A stretch of 64,000 nt of DNA from Treponema sp. Marseille-Q3903 (GCF_014334335.1 NZ_JACSEU010000001.1:1612001-1676000); one strand, 5' to 3'; counted from the first letter of the stretch, positions 9,023-18,922 are shown. Program-made: numbers and translations. Notes: generated from the sequence alone by a model not told the origin.

Positions 9023-10621
9023 ATGGAAAATAAGAGTTTAATTGAAAGTGGAAATGCTGTATTGGGAATTGAGTTCGGTTCAACACGTATCAAGGCTGTA
9101 CTTATCAATGAAAAATATGAACCGATTGCAAACGGCTCTTACACGTGGGAAAACACTCTCGAAAACGGAATCTGGACTTACCCGCTCTCTCAGATTGAAC
9201 AAGGTTTGCAGTCTTGTTACGCAGCTCTTAAAGCCGACGTTCAAAAAAAATTTGGCATAAAACTTACAAAATTCCGCTGCGGAGGAATAAGTGCCATGAT
9301 GCACGGGTATCTGGCATTTGATGAACATGAAAACCTTCTTGTTCCTTTCAGAACATGGCGAAACACAATCACAGGCGAAGCGTCAAAAAAGCTTTCAGAT
9401 TTATTTAATTTTCCTGTTCCCGAGCGATGGTCGATTTCACATTTTTATCAGGCAATTTTGAACAAAGAAAATCACGTTTCTAAAATCGCAAACATTTATA
9501 CGCTTTCTGCATATATTCATTATAAGTTGACCGGAGAAAAAGTCATAGGAGCGGGAGATGCAAGCGGTATGTTCCCAATTCTCTGCAAAGACGGAAAAGC
9601 CGTTTACAATCCCGAAATGACAGCAAAATACGAAATGATTCCTGAAGTAAAATCATTTGGTTTTAAAATTGAAAAAATATTTCCTAAAGTGCTGATATCA
9701 GGAGAAAAGGCAGGAACGCTTACAAAAAACGGTGCAAAATTTCTAGATCCGACTGGGGAGCTTACAGACGGAATTCCATTTTGTCCGCCAGAAGGAGATG
9801 CGGGGACAGGGATGGTCGCTACTAACAGCGTTGCAGATGGCACCGGAAATATTTCTGCCGGAACTTCAATATTCAGCATGATAGTTTTGGAAAAACCACT
9901 AAAAAATGTTTATCCCGGCATCATAGATATTGTTACAACGCCAGATGGAAAACACGTTGCAATGGTTCACGCAAACAACTGTACAGGCGAACACAACTAC
10001 TGGATAAATCTTTTTAAAGAAGCTGCAGATACGCTTGGAATCGGAGACGGAGTTGGAACAGGAGAATATTTTGATAAACTGATTATGAAATCTCTGGATG
10101 CTGACAAAGATTGCGGCGGACTGCTCGCATATAACTATTTGAGCGGAGAATCTATCACAAATTTTAATTCAGGGCGTCCGCTTTTTGTGCGTTCGGAAAA
10201 TGCTAAGTTTACAATTGCAAACTTTATGAGAGTTCAGATGTTTACATCTTTGGGGGCATTGAGGGTAGGTATGAACATCCTCTATGATACCGAAAAAGTG
10301 ACAGTAAAAAGCATGACAGGAACAGGCGGTTATTTTAAGACTGAAGCCGGACTCAAGTACATGGCTGCGGCAATGAAAACAAACGTCAGCGCTATGGAAA
10401 CTGCAGGCGAAGGAGGTCCGTGGGGAATTGCGCTTCTTGCATCATTTTGCCCGGGTTGCAATGGCAAAAACCTTACCGACTTCCTTGAAAAAGATGTATT
10501 TTCTTCATGCAAAAAAACTACATCAGTTCCCGAAAAAGATTTGGAAGAATCATTCAATATTTTCTTTGAGCGCTACATGAAAGGTCTTGAAATAGAAAGA
10601 GCAGCAATTGAAAATCTATAA
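9023..10621 (+). CDS. FGGY-family carbohydrate kinase, probably L-ribulokinase
   Basis: A 532-residue sugar kinase of the FGGY family. The N-terminal phosphate-binding strand GIEFGSTRIKAVLI and the second-domain segments GNISAGTSIFSMIV and KSMTGTGGYFKTEAG fit the two-domain actin-like fold. It belongs to the long subfamily often labelled xylulokinase or ATPase that stands beside arabinose genes in gut anaerobes. The next gene is araD, so phosphorylation of L-ribulose is the best guess; L-xylulose or D-xylulose kinase are alternatives. AAGGGAAA precedes the ATG by about 5 bases. No isomerase (araA) is seen in the window. Confidence 0.85.
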   Translation: MENKSLIESGNAVLGIEFGSTRIKAVLINEKYEPIANGSYTWENTLENGIWTYPLSQIEQGLQSCYAALKADVQKKFGIKLTKFRCGGISAMMHGYLAFDEHENLLVPFRTWRNTITGEASKKLSDLFNFPVPERWSISHFYQAILNKENHVSKIANIYTLSAYIHYKLTGEKVIGAGDASGMFPILCKDGKAVYNPEMTAKYEMIPEVKSFGFKIEKIFPKVLISGEKAGTLTKNGAKFLDPTGELTDGIPFCPPEGDAGTGMVATNSVADGTGNISAGTSIFSMIVLEKPLKNVYPGIIDIVTTPDGKHVAMVHANNCTGEHNYWINLFKEAADTLGIGDGVGTGEYFDKLIMKSLDADKDCGGLLAYNYLSGESITNFNSGRPLFVRSENAKFTIANFMRVQMFTSLGALRVGMNILYDTEKVTVKSMTGTGGYFKTEAGLKYMAAAMKTNVSAMETAGEGGPWGIALLASFCPGCNGKNLTDFLEKDVFSSCKKTTSVPEKDLEESFNIFFERYMKGLEIERAAIENL

Positions 10622-10641
10622 TTTAAATTTATAAGCGATGT

Positions 10642-10690
10642 GGAACGCTGTTAAAAACAATGCCATTTTGGTCGTTGAAACAGCGCTTCC
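10642..10690 (+). repeat. Inverted repeat in the kinase-araD gap
   Basis: GGAACGCTGTT (10642-10652) pairs with AACAGCGCTTCC (10679-10690) with one bulged base, giving a GC-rich stem in a 124-base gap between two genes that should be co-transcribed. There is no T-tract, so it is not a simple terminator. It could stabilise or process the message between kinase and epimerase. Function unknown. Confidence 0.45.
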
Positions 10691-10745
10691 GATACTGTGT
10701 CCGGCACTGCGGCTGAGAGATTTTTGTGAGAAAGGAGAAAAACAG

Positions 10746-11474
10746 ATGACATACGAAACATTGCGTTTAGAGGCTTACGAAGCAAATATGAAAATTCAAG
10801 AAAATCATCTTGCACTTTACACATGGGGAAACGTTTCTGCATTTGATAAGCAAAAAGGAGTTTTTGCAATCAAGCCATCCGGAGTGCCTTATCCGGAACT
10901 TACACCAGAATCAATTGTCATAATCGACTTAAACGGCAAAAAAGTCGACGGAAGCATGAACCCATCTTCAGATACTCCGACTCATGCGGTTTTGTACCGG
11001 GAATTTGCTGTAAAACAAGGTGCTGATATCGGAGGAATAATACACACTCACTCAACTTGTGCCGTAAGCTGGGCGCAGGCTGTAAAATCGGTTCCTCTTT
11101 TTGGAACAACACACGCTGACCATATTCAAAAAGCGATTCCATGCACACCATACCTTTCAAAAGAGGCTGTTGAACGCGATTATGAAAAGGAAACAGGACT
11201 TCTAATTGTAAAACACTTTGAGGAGCTTAAGTTGAATCCAAATGAAATCAACATGGTTTTGTGCGGCGGTCACGGACCTTTTGCATGGGGGAAAACTGCA
11301 GAAAAAGCTGTTTACAACGGAACAGTTCTCGAAGAAATCTGTAAGATGGCGATAAACACGCTTTCAATAAATCCAAACGCTACTCCACTCCCCGACTACA
11401 TCGTAAATAAACATTACATGCGTAAACACGGCCCGAACGCATATTACGGTCAGAAAAAATCAGGCTCACGCTGA
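10746..11474 (+). CDS. araD: L-ribulose-5-phosphate 4-epimerase
   Basis: Converts L-ribulose 5-phosphate to D-xylulose 5-phosphate, the last step joining L-arabinose to the pentose phosphate pathway. A 242-residue class II aldolase/epimerase fold. Metal ligands are visible in IIHTHST (two His) and further on in the VLCGGHGPFAWG segment. The start at 10746 is chosen because GAAAGGAG lies 7 bases before it; a longer in-frame reading from 10638 starts in the structured gap and adds 36 residues unlike the family. Related L-fuculose-phosphate aldolases share the fold, but the length and the SDTPTHAVLYREF and THADH segments favour AraD. Confidence 0.93.
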   Translation: MTYETLRLEAYEANMKIQENHLALYTWGNVSAFDKQKGVFAIKPSGVPYPELTPESIVIIDLNGKKVDGSMNPSSDTPTHAVLYREFAVKQGADIGGIIHTHSTCAVSWAQAVKSVPLFGTTHADHIQKAIPCTPYLSKEAVERDYEKETGLLIVKHFEELKLNPNEINMVLCGGHGPFAWGKTAEKAVYNGTVLEEICKMAINTLSINPNATPLPDYIVNKHYMRKHGPNAYYGQKKSGSR

Positions 11475-11501
11475 TTTCATAGATTACGCAGAGCTTACTT
11501 A

Positions 11502-11529
11502 TTGATATTGATAGACAATCGGTTATAAT
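11502..11529 (+). promoter_or_regulatory. Promoter of the restriction-modification genes
   Basis: TTGATA (11502-11507), 16-base spacer, TATAAT (11524-11529). The predicted leader is about 75 bases and reaches the GAGGGG ribosome site of the endonuclease gene. This gives the pair its own transcription independent of araD. Confidence 0.65.
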
Positions 11530-11609
11530 GAAAAATGTTCAGCAGAGAGAATTGCTTTTTTCAGAAAAATTATATTATAGATTATTAAAAAAGTAATTGA
11601 GGGGTTTGT

Positions 11610-12461
11610 ATGAATAATATTATTTCAGCAATTATAAATTTGGTAGAAAACCCTAAAATAGAATTAATTAGAAAAGGCAGCAGCCATAATCGTGCAAATA
11701 ATATGGGCGAAGCCTTGGAAGAGTACATTAAAGACTTATTTGCAAATACAGTAGATATAGAAGATGAACAGGTAAGAAATGCTGCAATTTCAACAACCTT
11801 CTCTTACTTGGGTAATCAAAATAATCCGCCCGACAGTATGCTTCATGGTGGAGATGCTATTGAGGTAAAGAAAATCGAAAGTAAAAACTCTGCCTTGGCT
11901 TTAAATAGTAGTTATCCAAAAGCAAAACTATTTGCCGTTAGTCCGATGATAAAAAAAGAGTGTCGAGAATGCGAAAATTGGACTGTAAAAGATATGATTT
12001 ATGCAGTTGGAGTAGTAAATGACAACAATCTTGAATCTTTGGCGTTTGTTTACGGGGAAGATTATTGCGCCAACAAAGAAACTTATGAAAATGTAAAAAA
12101 TACAATAAAAACAGGTGTGGAAGCTATTCCCAATGTAGAATTTGCTGAAAGTAAAGAATTAGGGCATGTAAATCGCGTAGACCCTCTTGGAATCACATAC
12201 TTAAGAATCCGTGGTATGTGGGGAATTGAAAATCCATTCACTGTATTTAAATATGTATATTCTAGGAATCCCCAAAATAAATTCAATTTCATGTGTATAA
12301 TAAACACAGATAAATTCAATTCTTTTGAGAACACTCCAGATTTATATGCTCTAATGAAGGAAAATAAAAAGTTTGAAATTCAAGATATTCATATAAAAAA
12401 TCCAAATAATCCTGCTCAACTTAAAGAAGCTAAACTCATCACTTTTGAAATCGAGGCATAG
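11610..12461 (+). CDS. Type II restriction endonuclease, NgoPII family (predicted site GGCC)
   Basis: A 283-residue protein that I recognise as the NgoPII restriction enzyme family from its N-terminal pattern ([29 protein letters not shown]) and its full length. NgoPII cuts GGCC. A PD-(D/E)XK-like core can be seen in [19 protein letters not shown], where the spaced D/E and the Glu-x-Lys would bind the metal. The methyltransferase gene starts one base after its stop. No controller (C) protein gene is present. Recognition of GGCC is taken from the family, not shown here. Confidence 0.87.
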   Translation: MNNIISAIINLVENPKIELIRKGSSHNRANNMGEALEEYIKDLFANTVDIEDEQVRNAAISTTFSYLGNQNNPPDSMLHGGDAIEVKKIESKNSALALNSSYPKAKLFAVSPMIKKECRECENWTVKDMIYAVGVVNDNNLESLAFVYGEDYCANKETYENVKNTIKTGVEAIPNVEFAESKELGHVNRVDPLGITYLRIRGMWGIENPFTVFKYVYSRNPQNKFNFMCIINTDKFNSFENTPDLYALMKENKKFEIQDIHIKNPNNPAQLKEAKLITFEIEA

Positions 12462-12462
12462 T

Positions 12463-13506
12463 ATGAAAGTAATTAGTCTTTTTAGTGGTTGCGGTGGTCT
12501 TGATTTAGGTTTTGAAAAAGCTGGTTTTGAAATTCCGATTGCAAATGAATTTGATGAAACTATTTGGGAAACTTTTAGAGCAAACCATCCCAAAACAAAA
12601 CTGATAGAAGGCGACATAAGAAATATAAAAGAATCGGATTTTCCTGATGAAATTGATGGAATTATCGGAGGACCGCCTTGTCAGTCTTGGTCAGAAGCCG
12701 GTGCTTTGCGTGGAATAAATGATGCCCGTGGAAAATTATTTTATGAATACATACGAATTCTCAAAGATAAAAAGCCTAAATTTTTTCTAGCGGAAAATGT
12801 AAGTGGAATGCTTGCAAACAGGCACGCAGAAGCTGTACAGAATATTTTGAAAATGTTCAAAGAATGTGGTTACAATGTTTCGCTTACTTTGGTAAATGCA
12901 AAAGATTATGGCGTTGCTCAGGAAAGAAAAAGGGTTTTCTACATTGGTTTTCGGGACGATCTAAATATCAATTTTACTTTCCCGAGAGGCTCGACAGAAA
13001 AAGATGAAAATAAAATTACTCTAAAAGATATAATTTGGGATCTAAAAGATACAGCTGTGCCGACTTTAGCTCGCAATAAGCATAATCCCGAAGCAGTAAA
13101 TAATAATGAATATTTTACAGGTACCTACTCACCTATTTTTATGAGTCGTAACCGTGTAAAACAATGGAACGAACAAGCCTTTACTGTACAAGCTTCCGGT
13201 CGTCAATGCCAACTTCATCCACAAGCACCAAAAATGGAAAAAGTAGGCTTAAATAAATGTCAATTTGTTCTGGGAAAAGAAAACTTGTATCGGAGAATGA
13301 CTGTAAGAGAAGTCGCTAGAATTCAAGGTTTCCCGGATAGTTTTAAATTTGTTTACACGGATACAGATAATGCATATAAGATGATAGGGAATGCTGTTCC
13401 CGTAAATTTGGCTTATGAAATTGCTTGTGGGATAAAACTCGCTTTAGAGAATCAAATGCAAGATTTTTCGGTAACAGCAGATAAACAAAGTTTGTTTGCG
13501 GTATAA
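12463..13506 (+). CDS. DNA (cytosine-5) methyltransferase of the GGCC system
   Basis: Protects host GGCC sites by C5 methylation. The 347-residue protein carries the C5-methylase motifs in order: motif [18 protein letters not shown], motif [11 protein letters not shown] with the catalytic Cys, motif VI ENVSG, motif [15 protein letters not shown], a target-recognition stretch (roughly residues 200-270), motif [15 protein letters not shown] and motif [14 protein letters not shown]. The start at 12463 has GAGG (12453-12456) before it; an alternative TTG six codons earlier lies inside the endonuclease gene. Expression downstream of the nuclease gene is less common than methylase-first order. Confidence 0.95.
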   Translation: MKVISLFSGCGGLDLGFEKAGFEIPIANEFDETIWETFRANHPKTKLIEGDIRNIKESDFPDEIDGIIGGPPCQSWSEAGALRGINDARGKLFYEYIRILKDKKPKFFLAENVSGMLANRHAEAVQNILKMFKECGYNVSLTLVNAKDYGVAQERKRVFYIGFRDDLNINFTFPRGSTEKDENKITLKDIIWDLKDTAVPTLARNKHNPEAVNNNEYFTGTYSPIFMSRNRVKQWNEQAFTVQASGRQCQLHPQAPKMEKVGLNKCQFVLGKENLYRRMTVREVARIQGFPDSFKFVYTDTDNAYKMIGNAVPVNLAYEIACGIKLALENQMQDFSVTADKQSLFAV

Positions 13507-13539
13507 GCCACTTTTCCCAATTATCCACGTGATTCGCTT

Positions 13540-14316
13540 ATGACTCGATCAAATCAAACGCCTGCATTGATACTTTCTCTAAGACCGCTTGGTGAAAACA
13601 ATACTTCGGTAACGTTTATTACTCCGAATGACGGGGTGCGCTATGCAACGCTTTACGGCGGTCCTAAAAGCAAATTGCGCTCTCTTGTAGCACAGTGGAA
13701 CAGCGGAATAATTTGGCTTTACAACACGCCTGAAAAAAATCAGACAAAGATAACAGACTTCGAGGTTCAAAACTATCACGACTCGTTTGGCAAAAATATT
13801 TTTAAAATGTATGCGGCATCTTTAGCTTCAGAGCTTGCGATAAAGACACGCTGCGCAGGCAGTAACGAACAGTGTTTTAAGATTTTAAACGGATTTTTAG
13901 ATGGAATGGAACTCTGCAACGAAGAGCAAAGCCGAATGGGGTTGCTCAGGTTTTTATGGAGATACCTTGAACTGCTTGGAATCCAGCCTCCAATTCACGC
14001 ATGCAGCGAGTGCGGCAAAACTTTTCTCGATTCTAAATTTGCACCATATTCGGTTTCATATTATAATAGTATGGAAAACAGTTTTATATGTCATGATTGC
14101 AGTTCAATTGCTGCTGAAAATCCGGCTGTAATTCCAATAAGCACCGAAGCTGTAAAATACCTCTCTGCGGTTACAGTACTTACTCCTTCAGAGTCTAGAC
14201 GGCTACCGCTTGATAAAACTTGTTATGAACAGATAAAACAAATCGTATTTTTTTTAATCGAGAACAGCATCGATCAAAAGCTGAATTCTATTGAAACCGG
14301 GATGGGAATACTATGA
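13540..14316 (+). CDS. recO: DNA repair protein RecO
   Basis: Recombination mediator that helps load RecA on SSB-coated DNA and anneals strands. The 258-residue protein has the N-terminal OB-fold pattern (TPALILSLRPLGENNTSVTFITPNDGV...YGGPKSK), a helical middle and a Cys4 zinc finger (CSECGKTF...FICHDCSS), as in most RecO proteins. No clear Shine-Dalgarno is seen before the ATG. It overlaps the next gene by four bases (ATGA). The restriction-modification pair lies immediately upstream. Confidence 0.88.
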   Translation: MTRSNQTPALILSLRPLGENNTSVTFITPNDGVRYATLYGGPKSKLRSLVAQWNSGIIWLYNTPEKNQTKITDFEVQNYHDSFGKNIFKMYAASLASELAIKTRCAGSNEQCFKILNGFLDGMELCNEEQSRMGLLRFLWRYLELLGIQPPIHACSECGKTFLDSKFAPYSVSYYNSMENSFICHDCSSIAAENPAVIPISTEAVKYLSAVTVLTPSESRRLPLDKTCYEQIKQIVFFLIENSIDQKLNSIETGMGIL

Positions 14317-15665
14317 GAGCCACAGATATAATCATCAAAAAACGAGGGACTTTTGTTACAGACAAAGATGGAAATCGTAAACTAGTCGGGGCACAGCCGA
14401 ATACAAAAGAAGAAATCAAATTTATGATAAAAGGCTGCACAGACGGCTCAATCCCAGATTATCAGATTTCGGCATGGCTCATGGCGATTTTCTTCAACGG
14501 AATGACTTTTGAAGAGACAGGATATTTAACAGACGAAATGCTTCATTCAGGCGACGTCCTGAACTTTCATGAAAACGGAGCTAACAAAGACATCATTTAT
14601 GTAGACAAACATTCAACTGGCGGTGTTGGAGATAAAATATCTCTTCCACTTGCTGCAATCGTCGCCGCGTGCAGACTTCACGATCCGATGATGAGCGGTC
14701 GGGCGCTCGGTCACACGGGAGGAACTTTAGATAAACTCGACTCAATCGAGGGTTTTAGAACGGCTTTGCCATCAGAAACATTTATCAAGATGGTAAACGA
14801 GATCGGTTACTCGATGATTGGACAGACCGAAAAAATTGCTCCGGCAGATAAAAAATTATATGCGCTTCGTGACGTCACCGGCACTGTTGAATCAGTTCCT
14901 CTGATCACTGCGAGCATCCTTTCAAAAAAAATTGCAGAAGGTTCAGACGGACTTGTCTTCGACGTAAAATATGGAAACGGTGCTTTTATGAAATCTACAT
15001 CGGACGCCGAAATTCTTGCATCATTTCTTGTCAACACTTCTAAAGCGATGGGCAAAAAAGCTTCAGCGTTGATAACAAACATGAACACACCTCTTGGAAA
15101 TAAAATCGGCAATTTTTTAGAGATTGAAGAAACAATAGAATGCCTAGAAGGAAAAGGCCCTGAAGATGTGATGACTTTGACTTATGCTCTTGGTGCTGAA
15201 ATGCTTGTCATGGCAGGACTTGCCCCAGATACAGACAAAGCGGTTGCGATGTGCAAAGATGCAGTGCAATCAGGAAATGCACTAAAAAAATTCCTTGAAA
15301 ACACAGCCGCTCAAGGTGGGGACACAAAAAAACTCTTAGATGAAGTTGGAAAACGCCGCTCACAATTTAAGACAGAACTCTACGCATCAAAAGATGGATA
15401 CATCTCAATTGAAGCGTTCAAATGCGGAATGGCTGGAGTAATACTTGGAGTTGGCAGAAGCAAAACAACAGATCCTGTTTGTGCCGATGCCGGAATTATT
15501 CTAAATGCCCGGACAGGTGACTTTGTTCACTCGGGTGACTTGATTATGGAAATATTTGGAAAAAATACAGAATGTCTTGAACCTGCAAAACAGCTGCTGG
15601 AATCAGCTGTAACATACACAGACTCAAAACCTGAAAGTAATCCACTGATTTTCAAAAAAATTTAA
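14313..15665 (+). CDS. Pyrimidine-nucleoside (thymidine) phosphorylase
   Basis: Cleaves thymidine, deoxyuridine or uridine with phosphate to free base and (deoxy)ribose 1-phosphate in nucleoside salvage. The 450-residue protein matches family signatures: DKHSTGGVGDKISLPLAAIVAA for phosphate binding, SGRALGHTGGTLDKLDSIEG, and DVKYGNGAFMKS. The C-terminal alpha/beta domain (YISIEAFKCGMAGVILG...DAGIILNARTGDFVHSGDLIM) is complete. The length suits the Firmicutes-type Pdp/DeoA group. It is coupled to recO by a four-base overlap. Confidence 0.95.
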   Translation: MRATDIIIKKRGTFVTDKDGNRKLVGAQPNTKEEIKFMIKGCTDGSIPDYQISAWLMAIFFNGMTFEETGYLTDEMLHSGDVLNFHENGANKDIIYVDKHSTGGVGDKISLPLAAIVAACRLHDPMMSGRALGHTGGTLDKLDSIEGFRTALPSETFIKMVNEIGYSMIGQTEKIAPADKKLYALRDVTGTVESVPLITASILSKKIAEGSDGLVFDVKYGNGAFMKSTSDAEILASFLVNTSKAMGKKASALITNMNTPLGNKIGNFLEIEETIECLEGKGPEDVMTLTYALGAEMLVMAGLAPDTDKAVAMCKDAVQSGNALKKFLENTAAQGGDTKKLLDEVGKRRSQFKTELYASKDGYISIEAFKCGMAGVILGVGRSKTTDPVCADAGIILNARTGDFVHSGDLIMEIFGKNTECLEPAKQLLESAVTYTDSKPESNPLIFKKI

Positions 15666-15711
15666 ATATCACAAGACAAAAACTTCATTGTGATGAAAAA
15701 CGGACAAACAC

Positions 15712-17868
15712 TTGAACGACAAAAAATGGATTAAAAAAGCTGTTTCAAAGCAACAAATTGATTTTCTTTGCAGCAGATTCAACATATCACAATTGCTGGC
15801 GTCTATCTTAGTTCGCCGCAACAAAACTGAAGGAAATCAGATTCTTTATTATCTGGAAAATGATTTAAGATTTCAGCACAGCCCATTCTGCTTCAGTTCT
15901 ATGGAAGATGCAGTTGAGCGTATTCTTCAGGCAAAAGAAGAAGGCGAAAAAGTTCTGATTTTTGGTGACAGCGACGTCGATGGAGTTACGAGCACAGCTA
16001 TACTCTACGATTATCTTTCAAAACTCGGAATTGACGTACAGTGGCGGCTTCCTTCTGCAGATGATGCGTACGGTCTTTCATTAGAAGCTGTAGACGATTT
16101 TGCAAAACAGGAAGGAACTCTCATAATCACTGTAGACTGCGGTATATCCAACTATATAGAGATAAACCATGCAAACGAACTCGGAATTGATGTGATTGTG
16201 ACAGATCATCACAATCCGCCGGAACAACTGCCGTCTGCGATAGTCATCGTAGATCCTAAAACACAAGATTCAGGCTACCCTTTCCACGATATATCAGGCG
16301 CTGCGGTCGCATACAAATTAGTTTCCGCACTCCGTTTTGCTCAAACAGATTTTTACAATGCCGAAATATGCCTTTTAGAAGTCTCCGCTAATGAAAAAGA
16401 AAAATGCTTTGATGTAGACTGCATAAAAATTCGCAATCTTGTAAAAATCAAAGAACTTCATGAAAAGATTTTTTTAGGACAGACTTCTATTTACGACTTA
16501 AAACTTCCATATTTTTTGCAAGGTCAGCTGATTTACGTCTGGGATTCAAAAAAAACAATTTCGCTCCTTAAAGATATTTTTGGAAATGGAATTGAGTTCA
16601 ATCTGTACGACCTTCGCGCAGAAGTTTCAAATGTGATTCCTTCACTTAAAAACAAGACAACAAAACAGCTTAAAAACCTTTCACAGATTGCAAAATACAT
16701 TGCTGAAAGCAATTCTATCATCGAAAGCCTGTATAATCTTTACGTCACTTACTGCAAAAAAATCGTTTCTTCAAAAAACACAGATCAGTTGTCAGATGAA
16801 AAAAAAGATCTACAGCTTGTCGCTCTTGCTGCCCTTGCAGACATTATGCCTATGCAAGATGAAAACAGAATATTTGTTAGAAACGGCATCGAATCTATAA
16901 AAAAAGACCGTCCACGTCCGGGTCTTGCGGAACTTTTTAATGCCTTAAACATAATGCCTCCTCACATCACTTCGACAGACCTTTCATGGTCGGTGATTCC
17001 CGCTTTAAATGCGGCTGGGCGTCTTGGGCAGTCTGATTTAGCTCTAAAACTTTTGATATCTAAAGATGCAAAAGAGCGCGAAAACCTTGCCGCTACAATA
17101 TGCAATCTAAATGAACAACGGAAAAATCTCGTAGCACAATCATTTTTCAAAATTCATGATTCGGCAAGAGAGAGCTTGAAATCTTACAGCAACAAATTGT
17201 GCGTTTCTGTAGACGATTCAATAAATAAAGGAGTGACCGGAATTGTAGCTGCACGGCTTATGGGTGAGTTTGGAGTTCCTTCCATCGTAATCACTTATTC
17301 GAATGACAACGACGTTTGCACGGGCTCAATGCGCAGTTGCCGCGGCCTTATTGCGACAAAATTTCTAGACAGCCTTGGTGATTTTTTTATAAATCACGGA
17401 GGTCACGATTTTGCGGCAGGGTTCAGCTTGCACAAAGACAAACTCGATTTATTCATGAAGAAATCGCAGGAACAGATACGCGCAATCATGCTTGAAGAAG
17501 AACAGGCAAACATCGAAGTCGATGCGGAAATCCCTCCGTCATTCCTTAACCCTGAAGTCTTTGACCTTATAGATATTTTTGAACCTTACGGTTCTGAAAA
17601 TCGTGAACTTCTCCTTATAACAAAAGGAATTTTAGTAAGCGACGCAATGACAGTAGGAAAAAGAGAACCGCAGCATCTCAAATTGATGTTCGATACCGGA
17701 AAGTTTAAAATTCCTGCAATGTATTGGGGACAGGGCGAAAGACTCAGAAAAGATATATCAGTTGAAAAAAAATATGATATCATTTACAACATAAGTCGAA
17801 ATTATTTTAACGGGATTGTGACAAATCAGATAATTATAAAAGACTTGACTGTATCGGAATCTAATTAA
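15712..17868 (+). CDS. recJ: Single-stranded-DNA exonuclease RecJ (TTG start)
   Basis: 5'-3' exonuclease of the DHH family acting in recombination and mismatch repair. At 718 residues it is longer than E. coli RecJ (577); about 150 extra residues, largely helical, lie inside the DHH domain (roughly residues 215-360). The metal sites are visible: FGDSDVDGVTS, TVDCGISNY, VTDHHNPPEQLP and later LAALADIMPM; the DHHA1 part has INKGVTGIVAARL, GSMRSCRG and NHGGHDFAAGFS. An in-frame stop at 15694 leaves TTG at 15712 as the only reasonable start. The stop of the previous gene is 46 bases upstream. Confidence 0.93.
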   Translation: MNDKKWIKKAVSKQQIDFLCSRFNISQLLASILVRRNKTEGNQILYYLENDLRFQHSPFCFSSMEDAVERILQAKEEGEKVLIFGDSDVDGVTSTAILYDYLSKLGIDVQWRLPSADDAYGLSLEAVDDFAKQEGTLIITVDCGISNYIEINHANELGIDVIVTDHHNPPEQLPSAIVIVDPKTQDSGYPFHDISGAAVAYKLVSALRFAQTDFYNAEICLLEVSANEKEKCFDVDCIKIRNLVKIKELHEKIFLGQTSIYDLKLPYFLQGQLIYVWDSKKTISLLKDIFGNGIEFNLYDLRAEVSNVIPSLKNKTTKQLKNLSQIAKYIAESNSIIESLYNLYVTYCKKIVSSKNTDQLSDEKKDLQLVALAALADIMPMQDENRIFVRNGIESIKKDRPRPGLAELFNALNIMPPHITSTDLSWSVIPALNAAGRLGQSDLALKLLISKDAKERENLAATICNLNEQRKNLVAQSFFKIHDSARESLKSYSNKLCVSVDDSINKGVTGIVAARLMGEFGVPSIVITYSNDNDVCTGSMRSCRGLIATKFLDSLGDFFINHGGHDFAAGFSLHKDKLDLFMKKSQEQIRAIMLEEEQANIEVDAEIPPSFLNPEVFDLIDIFEPYGSENRELLLITKGILVSDAMTVGKREPQHLKLMFDTGKFKIPAMYWGQGERLRKDISVEKKYDIIYNISRNYFNGIVTNQIIIKDLTVSESN

Positions 17869-17938
17869 CTTCCCTGTAAAAAAAATAAAAATTTAGCAGG
17901 GAATGTCGGGGAACGTACAAAAGTTTTTCGGAGTAAAA

Positions 17939-18922
17939 ATGAAAAAAATTATATTTGTAACATTATGTATTTTTAAGTTCTGCCTTTTGTTTGCAGCAAA
18001 TGCAAAATATCAATCGGAAGAATTCAACTTAAATGTCAATTATAACGACCAACTTGTTCCAGGTGACGCTGTTTTTGTCAGGATGGCGATTTCAACACCA
18101 AAATCACACAAAAGGTCAAAGTCAGATAACGAGCACAAGGCGAGCCTTCAACTTTTGAATGAAAAAAAAATCGTTGAACAGGCACCGTTTTATCAAATCG
18201 GAAAAACAAAAAAAGCTAATTATATAGAAATGTTGTGCGGAATCCCGCTTTCATGGTGGCTTAAAGATGACAACTACAGCTTAAAAATCACATTTCAGAC
18301 TGTAGGAAAAGAAATAAAAGAATTTACACTGCCGGTGACATTTACTTTAAGACAGTTTCCAGAAGAGGTCATCTATCTTGATGCAAAGAATTCTGCAATT
18401 AAGACAAACTCATCTCCCGAACGCGCTGCTCAAATTGAAAAGTTAAACGCAATTCTTTTTACTACGATGCCGCAAGATATTTATTCTCTAAAAGCGTTCA
18501 AGGAACCTGGAGAAAACTTAAGATACACCGCAAATGCGGGCGATAGGAGAACATATTCTTACTCAAACGGGAAATCGTCTACAAGCATTCACTACGGGAA
18601 TGACTACGGAATGCCTGTTGGAACTACAGTAAGGTCATGTGCCGAAGGGCGCATTGTTATGGCAGAAAACAGAATTTCAACAGGCTGGAGTATAGTCATC
18701 GAACATCTTCCAGGCCTTTACAGTCTTTACTACCATTTGAACGAAGTGAATGTAAAAGAAGGAGAAATGGTAAATCAGGGAGAAGCAATCGGAAAATCCG
18801 GGGCGACAGGGCTTGCCACAGGTCCTCATCTCCACTGGGAAGTTCGTTTGAATGGACAGGCAATAAGACCAGAATTTTTCTTAAATGATTTTACTTTCGA
18901 TTATTTAAGCGGAGCAAAATAA
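17939..18922 (+). CDS. Exported M23 (LytM-type) peptidase
   Basis: Probable cell-wall endopeptidase or division/envelope factor acting in the periplasm. The ATG at 17939 is chosen because GGAG lies 7 bases before it and it opens directly into a signal peptide (MKKIIFVTLCIFKFCLLFAANA); an in-frame ATG 36 bases earlier would mask it. The 327-residue protein has a beta-rich N-terminal domain and a C-terminal LytM domain: HYGNDYGMPVGT (first His and Asp ligands) and GPHLHWEVRLNG (His-x-His). All four zinc-site residues are present, so it should be active. Its 3' end overlaps the next, convergent gene by 22 bases. Confidence 0.9.
   Translation: MKKIIFVTLCIFKFCLLFAANAKYQSEEFNLNVNYNDQLVPGDAVFVRMAISTPKSHKRSKSDNEHKASLQLLNEKKIVEQAPFYQIGKTKKANYIEMLCGIPLSWWLKDDNYSLKITFQTVGKEIKEFTLPVTFTLRQFPEEVIYLDAKNSAIKTNSSPERAAQIEKLNAILFTTMPQDIYSLKAFKEPGENLRYTANAGDRRTYSYSNGKSSTSIHYGNDYGMPVGTTVRSCAEGRIVMAENRISTGWSIVIEHLPGLYSLYYHLNEVNVKEGEMVNQGEAIGKSGATGLATGPHLHWEVRLNGQAIRPEFFLNDFTFDYLSGAK

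Noticed and set aside
10638-10745. N-terminal extension of AraD from an ATG at 10638
   Set aside because: The extension is not AraD-like, runs through the structured gap, and a strong ribosome site precedes the ATG at 10746.
15693-15734. Short ATG reading frame (13 codons) overlapping the recJ TTG start as a leader peptide
   Set aside because: No clear ribosome site and too short to separate from chance in AT-rich DNA.
17870-17903. Inverted repeat TTCCCTG / CAGGGAA between recJ and the M23 peptidase gene as a terminator
   Set aside because: The loop is 20 bases long and no T-run follows on either strand, so I could not support termination.
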